A stretch of 12,817 nucleotides of DNA from JAWXCM01 sp034408745 (GTDB lineage: Bacteria > Acidobacteriota > Terriglobia > Bryobacterales > Bryobacteraceae): contig JAWXCM010000383.1 in NCBI GenBank assembly GCA_034408745.1, positions 1 through 12,817 on the forward strand, read 5' to 3'. This document shows, one piece after another, positions 8,087 to 12,817 of the stretch. The number at the start of each line of letters is the position of its first letter. Position 1 is the first letter of the stretch. The notes under the pieces are model-generated. The model was not told the origin of the DNA. It saw only the letters and a list, made by a program, of their open reading frames with translations, and searched no databases. The translations under genes and the position numbers were made by a program.

Positions 8087-9604
8087 ATGTCGTTAGTAAG
8101 TGCTGCGATCAAACTGAGAAGCGTGAATCACTGGATTGGCGGACAGATGGCAGCGTCCGCCTCCGGACGTTCGGGGGTTGTGTGGAACCCTGCTTTGGGC
8201 GAGCCTCAGGCTCACGTGGATTTCGCCGATGCGGCCGATGTGGATCAGGCGGTCAGCGTGGCGCTCCGTGCGTTCCCCGCCTGGCGTGCGGCGCCGTTGT
8301 CGCGTCGTGCGGAGGTGATGTTCAAGCTTCGCGAACTGGTGGATGCGAATCGTCGCAGGATCGCGGAACTGATTTCGCTGGAGCACGGCAAGACGGTGTC
8401 GGACGCGATGGGCGAGGTGGCTCGGGGTCTCGAAAATATCGAGTTCGCGTGCGGGATGCCGAACCTCTTAAAAGGCGGGTTCAGCGAACAGGCGAGTCGC
8501 GGGATCGACGTGTATCAGATCCGGCAGCCGCTGGGCGTGGTGGCGGGAATTACTCCGTTTAATTTTCCGGCCATGGTTCCGATGTGGATGTTCGCCAACG
8601 CGATTGCCTGCGGCAATACATTCATCCTGAAGCCGTCGGAGAAGGATCCTTCGGTTAGTCTGCTGATTGCGGAATTGCTGAAGCAGGCCGGTTTGCCCGA
8701 CGGCGTGTTTAATGTCGTGCAGGGTGACAAGGTGGCAGTCGACCGCCTGCTGGAGCATCCGGATGTGAAGGCGATCAGCTTTGTGGGATCGACGCCGGTG
8801 GCGCGGGCGATTTACGAATCGGCGACACGGCGCGGCAAGCGGGTGCAGGCGCTTGGCGGGGCGAAGAATCATATGGTGGTGCTTCCGGACGCCGACATCG
8901 GCATGGCTGCGGACGCGGCTGTTTCGGGTGCGTTTGGATCCGCCGGAGAGCGCTGCATGGCGGTGTCCGCGGTCGTCGCGGTTGGCGATGTCGCGGACCC
9001 GCTGATTGAGGCGATTCGCGAGCGCATGAGCCGGATTCGTGTTGGCCCGGCGCACGATGAAAGCAATGAGATGGGTCCTCTGATTACTCGCGAGCACCGG
9101 GACAAGGTTGCTTCGTACCTGGAGCGCGCTGAGAGTGAAGGTGCGACTCTGGCGGTCGATGGCCGCGCGGGTGGCTTGTGCGACGCCGATGGATTCTTCC
9201 TCGGCACGTCGCTGGTGGATAACGTGAAGCCGGGCATGAGTTGCTACGAGGACGAAATCTTCGGGCCGGTGCTGGCTGTTGTGCGCGTCCGCACCTACGA
9301 TGAAGCGGTGACGCTGATCAACGAGAATTCTTATGGAAATGGAACGGCTATTTTTACGCGCGACGGCGGCGCCGCGCGGCAGTTCCAGTTTGATGTAGAG
9401 GTCGGCATGGTGGGGATTAATGTCCCGATCCCTGTGCCGATGTCGTACTACAGCTTCGGCGGCTGGAAGGCGTCGCTGTTTGGCGACCTGCACATGTATG
9501 GTCCGGAGGGAGTGCAGTTCTACACGCGGGCCAAAGTGGTTACCAGCCGCTGGCCCGATCCGGCCACCAGTAAAGTGGACCTCGGATTCCCTCAGGTTCG
9601 CTGA
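8087..9604 (+). CDS. mmsA: CoA-acylating methylmalonate-semialdehyde / malonate-semialdehyde dehydrogenase
   Basis: A 505-residue aldehyde dehydrogenase of the MmsA/IolA family. It oxidatively decarboxylates methylmalonate semialdehyde to propionyl-CoA, or malonate semialdehyde to acetyl-CoA, using NAD+ and CoA. Visible motifs: N159 in TPFNFP, K182 in KPSE, the nucleotide-binding FVGSTPVAR (232-240), and the nucleophile C290 in GSAGERCMAVS. The segment ALGGAKNH (256-263) lacks the general-base Glu of hydrolytic ALDHs, which is the hallmark of this CoA-dependent subgroup. The C-terminal half has EIFGPVLAVVR (390-400) and YYSFGGWKASLFGD (454-467). It lies 2 nt after the M20 hydrolase gene and closes the operon, so the pathway ends in acyl-CoA. 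In other settings this enzyme serves valine or inositol breakdown; here the context points to pyrimidines. Confidence 0.95.
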   Translation: MSLVSAAIKLRSVNHWIGGQMAASASGRSGVVWNPALGEPQAHVDFADAADVDQAVSVALRAFPAWRAAPLSRRAEVMFKLRELVDANRRRIAELISLEHGKTVSDAMGEVARGLENIEFACGMPNLLKGGFSEQASRGIDVYQIRQPLGVVAGITPFNFPAMVPMWMFANAIACGNTFILKPSEKDPSVSLLIAELLKQAGLPDGVFNVVQGDKVAVDRLLEHPDVKAISFVGSTPVARAIYESATRRGKRVQALGGAKNHMVVLPDADIGMAADAAVSGAFGSAGERCMAVSAVVAVGDVADPLIEAIRERMSRIRVGPAHDESNEMGPLITREHRDKVASYLERAESEGATLAVDGRAGGLCDADGFFLGTSLVDNVKPGMSCYEDEIFGPVLAVVRVRTYDEAVTLINENSYGNGTAIFTRDGGAARQFQFDVEVGMVGINVPIPVPMSYYSFGGWKASLFGDLHMYGPEGVQFYTRAKVVTSRWPDPATSKVDLGFPQVR

Positions 9605-9614
9605 ACTTTTATCG

Positions 9615-9646
9615 GCCCGTCCATACGGGTGCAAGCCATGCGGCTT
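9615..9646 (+). terminator. Two small tandem hairpins after mmsA, possible operon terminator
   Basis: Ten bases past the mmsA stop are CCCGT-CCAT-ACGGG (9616-9629, extendable by a G-T pair) and then AAGCC-ATGC-GGCTT (9633-9646). Both stems are five base pairs with four-base loops, and neither is followed by a T run. They may mark the 3' end of the operon transcript. The same bases are also the far end of the antisense cheA remnant, so the pairing could be incidental. Confidence 0.3.
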
Positions 9647-9881
9647 AACCCCGTTGCATCGGCCGGGCTCTCGCCGGTCCCACGGGCGGCGGCGAGCATT
9701 TCGCGCAGGATGTCGACCGATCGCAATCAGTATTCCAGGGCGCACCGGAGTTAGCTCAATGGTGCCGCCACGGACGCCATCAAGCAGCGTCTCCCATGCA
9801 GTGAATGAATGCGGACACCTCGTCAAAGCCGAATGTTCCGCTGAAGCCTTTAATGGGGTGCGCGCCGCGGAAAATCGGCTG
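9646..9881 (-). pseudogene. Decayed fragment of a CheA-type histidine phosphotransfer (HPt/P1) domain
   Basis: Three pieces in three - strand frames join into one HPt domain. From 9881 downward, QPIFRGAHPIKGFSGTFG is the H-box; its phosphorylatable His codon is at 9858-9860, and the piece continues FDEVSAFIH. After a +1 insertion near 9826-9830 (ATGGGAGAC), the reading resumes as ETLLDGVRGGTIELTPV. After another extra base at about 9721 it resumes as SVDILREMLAAARGTGESPA. These match the order of helices in CheA P1 domains. The roughly 35 codons expected before the H-box are missing, and no P2-P5 kinase domains follow, since mmsA begins right behind. No functional protein can be made. A stand-alone HPt protein is the alternative, but a partner cheY directly upstream fits a cheY-cheA operon. 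Confidence 0.72.
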
Positions 9882-10159
9882 CGAGCGCCTCCAGCAGCTT
9901 TTCAGGGTGCACGGGCTTGACGGTCCAGCCGGTGGCGCCGGCGGCTTTGCCCTGCTGCTTGACGGAGGCCCGACTCCTCCGTAGTGAGCATATTCAGGTC
10001 CGTAATGATCAGGTCGACGCGGGCATGTTCCAGTTTTCGAAGGCCGTCCTGGCCGTCAACACCCTCAATGACCTGGAAGCCCGCGGTGCGCAGGGTGAAC
10101 CCGACAATGGTGCGGATGGAAGCTGAATCATCTGCGATCAGTGCCGTTTGCAACTGCAT
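9850..10159 (-). pseudogene. Decayed CheY-like single-domain response regulator
   Basis: Reading - strand from ATG 10159, the first 57 residues are a good receiver: acidic pair D10-D11 in IADDSASIR and phosphoacceptor D54 in IITDLNM. LNM then joins directly to LTTEES, so about 24 residues normally lying between (the PxMDG turn, a helix and a strand) are absent with no frame change. Shortly after, an extra G in TCGGGCCTCC shifts the frame by +1. In the shifted frame the domain resumes as KQQGKAAGATGWTVKPVHPE with the conserved Lys, then LLEALAADF and a TAA at 9850-9852. AAGGAGG at 10160-10166 touches the ATG with no spacer, so the original start was more likely the TTG at 10153, six bases from it. 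The domain is inactivated. It would have been cotranscribed with the cheA fragment, which begins where it ends. Confidence 0.75.
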
Positions 10160-10383
10160 CCTCCTTCAGTAATGTTTTGGTCAGGCCGGCCAGCACGAGG
10201 CAGCCCCGAACGGCTCCGGACAGCAAGAACGCGCATGTGAGGAGACGTACTTTCGACTGTTTAGTGCAGAAAAAGCAGATTCATCTCCACAATTCGTGGA
10301 AATGTCAGAAGAAGAAACAATATAGTCAGCGAAATTGCGCCAGATGAACGTTGATGCACTAGTTATTCTGGGTGGGGGAGGGT
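10160..10383. other. Intergenic stretch between the cheY remnant and the sugar kinase
   Basis: No gene is recognisable in these 224 bases. They are richer in A and T than their surroundings around 10255-10365 and include a small perfect hairpin, TCCAC-AATTC-GTGGA, at 10286-10300. The stretch lies upstream of cheY and downstream of the kinase on the - strand, so it probably held the former cheY promoter. I could not identify a convincing -35/-10 pair or a sigma-54 site. Confidence 0.4.
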
Positions 10384-11310
10384 TTAGCCAACGCCTGCAG
10401 TCGCTGCGGGGCCGTTGAGGGCGGGCGAATCGGTACCGCTTATTTCCGACGCCGACCATTGCGGGATTCCGCCGGGCCGGCTTGCGACAAGAGCTCCGAC
10501 GCGATTGGCGAAGTCGCCGATCCGTTTCGGGTCCCACGACTGAGACAGGCCGTGTACAAATGCGGCAGAGAACGCGTCGCCCGCGCCAACCGTGTCGGCG
10601 ACCCGTACAACGACGCCCGGGACCTCGGCGTACTCACCGGCCACACGCAATGCACAGCCCTCGGCGCCTCTGGTGATTGCAATGGCATGCCACTGGAACC
10701 GATCGGACCAGTAGGCAGTGAAGGCGGAAGGCGACCGCCAGGACCGGCCGTTCATCGCATCGATCTCTCGCGCCTCATCCTCATTCAGCTTGACCACGTC
10801 TGCCGATTCCAGCAGCTGGAGCAGCAATTCCGGCGTGTAGCAGTCGCGCCGCAGGTTCACGTCGTAGAAGCGCTTAGCCTCAGGCAGGCGGGACAGCAGG
10901 ATGCGGGTCTGCTCCTTTGGACCGGGCAGGATCTGGTGCAGGGTGCCGAAGTACAACCACTGCGGCTGCAGAGCTGCGAGCCGGTTGAGCACTTCGCTGG
11001 TGAGTTCCAGATGGTCGTAGGCGGCGGGTCGGTGCAGCGTGAAGTCGGGCTGGCCGTTGGTATCCACTTTTACATCCACTGTCCCGGTTGCGACGCCGGG
11101 TCGCACCTGCAGGAAGTCGATGGGCAGTCCGAGATCAGCGGCAATCTTCCGGGCGCGGCGTCCACGGCCGTCATCTCCCACGGCGCTTACAAAATAGGGA
11201 ATATGGCCCAGCCGGCTGGCGTGAACCGAGAAATTAAACGTTGCTCCGCCGAGCTTTTCCGCATCGGGAAACACGTCCCACAAAATCTCACCAATGCTGA
11301 CAATATTCAC
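10384..11310 (-). CDS. PfkB-family carbohydrate kinase (fructokinase-like)
   Basis: A 308-residue ribokinase/PfkB-fold sugar kinase that transfers phosphate from ATP to a sugar hydroxyl in the cytoplasm; fructose is the best guess from overall similarity to fructokinases. It begins VNIVSIGEILWDVFPD. GGATFNFSVHASRLG (21-35) is the substrate-binding signature, DVNLR (150-154) and KLNEDE (174-179) are typical mid-domain motifs, and DTVGAGDAFSAAFVHG (239-254) is PfkB signature 2 with catalytic D245. GTG 11310 is chosen because AGGA (11317-11320) lies six bases upstream and the fold starts right there; a TTG at 11394 would add 28 low-complexity residues. The frame is fully intact although pseudogenes lie on both sides. 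The substrate is not certain; 2-keto-3-deoxygluconate or another sugar is possible. Confidence 0.87.
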   Translation of the reverse strand: MNIVSIGEILWDVFPDAEKLGGATFNFSVHASRLGHIPYFVSAVGDDGRGRRARKIAADLGLPIDFLQVRPGVATGTVDVKVDTNGQPDFTLHRPAAYDHLELTSEVLNRLAALQPQWLYFGTLHQILPGPKEQTRILLSRLPEAKRFYDVNLRRDCYTPELLLQLLESADVVKLNEDEAREIDAMNGRSWRSPSAFTAYWSDRFQWHAIAITRGAEGCALRVAGEYAEVPGVVVRVADTVGAGDAFSAAFVHGLSQSWDPKRIGDFANRVGALVASRPGGIPQWSASEISGTDSPALNGPAATAGVG

Positions 11311-11367
11311 AGAGGTTCCTGTCGAACTATCGTATGCCAGGCGTGTTGAAAGTCCTCGGTTATCGTT

Positions 11368-11387
11368 TCGTTCGCTCTCGTTCGCTC
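11368..11387. repeat. Tandem 10-bp direct repeat upstream of the sugar kinase
   Basis: TCGTTCGCTC occurs twice back to back (GAGCGAACGA on the kinase strand), about 60-80 bases upstream of the kinase GTG. The spacing is close to one helical turn. It lies in the divergent space between the kinase and the receptor remnant. It may be a binding site or simply slippage; nothing in the sequence decides. Confidence 0.5.
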
Positions 11388-11422
11388 GCTTCAACCGCCG
11401 CGCTCCTCAATGACATGCTCTC

Positions 11423-11443
11423 CTCTCATTAGTAGTGAGGGGA
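11423..11443. repeat. Small inverted repeat in the kinase / receptor divergent region
   Basis: CCTCTCA and TGAGGGG flank a seven-base loop (TTAGTAG), giving seven pairs with one G-T. It sits between the divergent kinase and receptor starts, where an operator could lie. Evidence is limited to the symmetry itself. Confidence 0.25.
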
Positions 11444-11476
11444 CAGGGCGGCATCGTTCTGCCGACAGGTGTCGCA

Positions 11477-12611
11477 TTGGAACAAAGAAAATCATTTTCG
11501 TTCTCGTCACGTACCGTGAGTCTGGCCGTGCTTATCGTGGTGGCCTTTTCGAGTTTGCCGCAGGCGCAGTCGAGCTCCGGTGGCGGTGCCATGCAAGGTA
11601 CGGTCCGTGATGGGTCGGGCGAGCCTACAATACGGCCACCAACGGCGACGGGTACTTCTCGCTCTCCACGCTGTCGATCGGCAAATATCGCATTCAAATT
11701 CAGGTTACTGGCATGAAGACCTGGGAAGGCGAAGCGCAAATCGAGACAGGGCGCATTACGGAATTAAACGCGACACTTACTCCGGGTCAGGTTTCTGAGA
11801 CCGTCGAGGTGGTGGCGAGCGTGGTGCCTCTGGTCACCACCACCGATCCAACGGAAGGCAGCACGCTGGACAGTATGCGTATTAAAGACATCCCAATTAA
11901 AGGGCCGTGATTTAAATATGCTGCTACAGAATGCGACACCTGGTGTGGAAGCGGTGGAGGATGTGAACGGCGGCATGCGCGTCGCGGGCCTGATGGTTTA
12001 CTCCACCGATTGTGTGCAGGACGGCGCGTCGTCGAACAACCGGGAGTTCGGTGGGTCGATGAGTCTGCAAGGGACTGGAATCGGTCGGCGAAGTACGCGT
12101 GGAGACCAGTACCTCATCTGCAAAGTACACGCGGCCGACATCGGTGATTGTCACCACGAAGGGCGGAACGAACGAGGTCCACGGGTCGGTGTATGAGACG
12201 GTTCGCAACAACGGCGTCGGCGTGGCGCGCGCACGTCAGGACGTGAATCTGAATGGCACGCCTTACAAGGTGCCGAAGCTGATTCGCAACGAGTTCGGTG
12301 GATCCATCGGCGGCCCGGTGATGCTGCCCACCTTCGGACTCAACGGCAAGAAACTTTATAACGGCAGGAATCGCACGTTCTTCTTCTTCTCACGATAAGG
12401 ACAGGAACTCCGCCAGTGCGTCACGCGCGATTTCGCCGTTCCGACTGAAGCGATGCGTCAGGGCGACTTCAGTGGCCTGCTCGACGCGCAGGGCCGGTTG
12501 CAGGTTCTCTATGATCCGCTGACAACTTCTACCACGACGCTGGCGAATGGGCGCGTGGTTTCGACGCGTAAAGTGGACCCCTTTGTCAAGACCATTTTGC
12601 GCTTTGAATAA
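11477..12611 (+). pseudogene. Truncated, multiply broken TonB-dependent receptor (Oar-like, carboxypeptidase-regulatory-like domain plus plug)
   Basis: Four pieces read as the N-terminal third of an outer-membrane Oar-like receptor. Piece 1 starts at TTG 11477 (AGGTG five bases upstream). It has a signal peptide with basic n-region, hydrophobic VSLAVLIVVAFSSL and a cleavage region near LPQAQ, then MQGTVRDGSG. Piece 2 (from about 11623, another frame, about 25 residues missing) continues TNGDGYFSLSTLSIGKYRIQ and the plug TLDSMRIKDIPIKG. A +1 insertion at about 11905 leads to piece 3 (LNMLLQNATPGVEAVEDVNGG). A +1 insertion at about 12073 leads to piece 4 (SVIVTTKGGTNEVHGSVYE; NEFGGSIGGPV). Piece 4 contains TAA 12396-12398 where Glu is expected after FFFFSR, yet runs on in frame (QGDFSGLLDAQGRL, VLYDPLTT) to 12611. 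The beta-barrel, usually several hundred residues, is absent. Confidence 0.85.
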
Positions 12612-12680
12612 GCTAAGGTCGGACGGGGTCTCTGCGCCGCGTTTCGAGCGACCGCGTAAGCAGCCGCCCGTAGCCGTTCT

Positions 12681-12740
12681 GGCACTGGAATCGGCGCTTG
12701 GGGCGCATCCCTGCGCACCCCTATCCTCCGTTCCAGTTCC
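12681..12740. repeat. 60-bp imperfect palindrome (two-tier hairpin)
   Basis: The outer arms GGCACTGGAA (12681-12690) and TTCCAGTTCC (12731-12740) pair at nine of ten positions. CGG (12692-12694) pairs with CCG (12728-12730). The inner hairpin is GGGCGCA (12701-12707, with G12700) against TGCGC (12712-12716) plus CCC (12718-12720), with one bulged A and a TCCC loop. There is no T run, so it is not a classical terminator. It looks like a REP-type or small mobile palindrome. Confidence 0.6.
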
Positions 12741-12789
12741 ATCAGTGTAATCCATTCATTCTGGCCACAAGGCGATAAATCCCAGGGGT

Positions 12790-12808
12790 TCGGGGACGGA
12801 GTCCCCGA
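12790..12808. repeat. Perfect 8-bp GC-rich hairpin, REP-like or terminator
   Basis: TCGGGGAC (12790-12797), loop GGA, GTCCCCGA (12801-12808) form a perfect eight-pair stem. It can be extended to 12787/12811 through two G-T pairs and one G-C pair. It lies about 50 bases after the 60-bp palindrome and at the very edge of the window, so what follows is unknown. Confidence 0.6.
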
Positions 12809-12817
12809 GTCAATCAA

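Larger units (their letters stand above)
12612..12817. other. Non-coding tail with structured repeats
   Basis: Homology to the receptor stops at about 12608, and nothing after it resembles a protein I recognise on either strand. The stretch contains the palindrome at 12681-12740 and the hairpin at 12790-12808, listed separately. A - strand frame is open here and runs into the antisense of the receptor remnant, but it is compositionally random (rich in R, P and A), so I do not call it a gene. Confidence 0.5.

Noticed and set aside
8468..9826. Long open frame on the - strand opposite mmsA (over 400 codons)
   Set aside because: Its product is an Arg/His-rich antisense shadow of mmsA. Only its first ~25 codons carry meaning, as the middle piece of the decayed CheA HPt domain.
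10286..10300. TCCAC-AATTC-GTGGA hairpin as a terminator or operator
   Set aside because: Only five base pairs, no T run and no second copy, so no function is claimed beyond noting it.
10325..10350. Possible sigma-54 promoter for cheY on the - strand (TGGC...CGC)
   Set aside because: The spacing between the GG and GC elements is nine bases rather than the required ten, and the flanking bases do not match.
10372..11349. Open + strand frame covering the sugar kinase
   Set aside because: It is the antisense of the PfkB kinase; the - strand frame has both PfkB signatures.
12509..12817. Open - strand frame at the right edge
   Set aside because: The peptide is low in information and crosses both the antisense of the receptor remnant and the palindromic tail. 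No recognisable domain or ribosome-binding site.
1..12817. CRISPR array, tRNA, rRNA, integrase or transposase genes
   Set aside because: No regularly spaced repeats, no cloverleaf-like segment and no recognisable recombinase or transposase peptide were seen on either strand.

Overview
The window looks like a GC-rich bacterial chromosome. The Oar-like TonB-dependent receptor remnant on the right (carboxypeptidase-regulatory-like domain plus plug) is a type very abundant in Acidobacteria such as the Solibacter/Bryobacter group, so an acidobacterial origin is my best inference. It is not proven, because the window has no rRNA or marker gene.

Left three quarters (about 1-9604, all + strand): one tightly packed seven-gene operon encoding what appears to be a complete reductive pyrimidine catabolic pathway. 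The order is class III aminotransferase (beta-alanine / beta-aminoisobutyrate type), NCS1 nucleobase transporter (Mhp1-like), preT and preA (the two subunits of bacterial NAD-dependent dihydropyrimidine dehydrogenase), dihydropyrimidinase, an M20-family Zn amidohydrolase (likely beta-ureidopropionase) and CoA-acylating methylmalonate-semialdehyde dehydrogenase. Junctions are overlaps of 4, 59 and 8 nt, a 24-nt gap, an abutting junction and a 2-nt gap, so translational coupling is likely. Inferred flow: uracil or thymine is imported, reduced by PreTA, ring-opened, decarbamoylated to beta-alanine or beta-aminoisobutyrate, transaminated to (methyl)malonate semialdehyde, and converted to acetyl-CoA or propionyl-CoA. 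Every enzyme keeps its recognisable catalytic residues.

Right quarter (9605-12817): mostly decayed DNA around one intact gene. Immediately after mmsA, on the - strand, lie remnants of a chemotaxis-type pair: a CheY-like receiver with a deletion and a frameshift, running into a frameshifted CheA-type HPt (P1) domain. Next comes an intact PfkB-family sugar kinase (- strand, GTG start). Divergent from it is a TonB-dependent receptor pseudogene (+ strand) with a deletion, two +1 frameshifts and a nonsense codon, truncated near 12611. The last ~200 bases have no recognisable gene but contain a 60-bp imperfect palindrome and a strong GC-rich hairpin.

No unknown defence or mobile system was found. 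The most notable points are the single-operon pathway, the hidden cheY/cheA remnant, and the fact that every single-base indel I can resolve in the decayed part is a +1 insertion while the neighbouring genes are intact.
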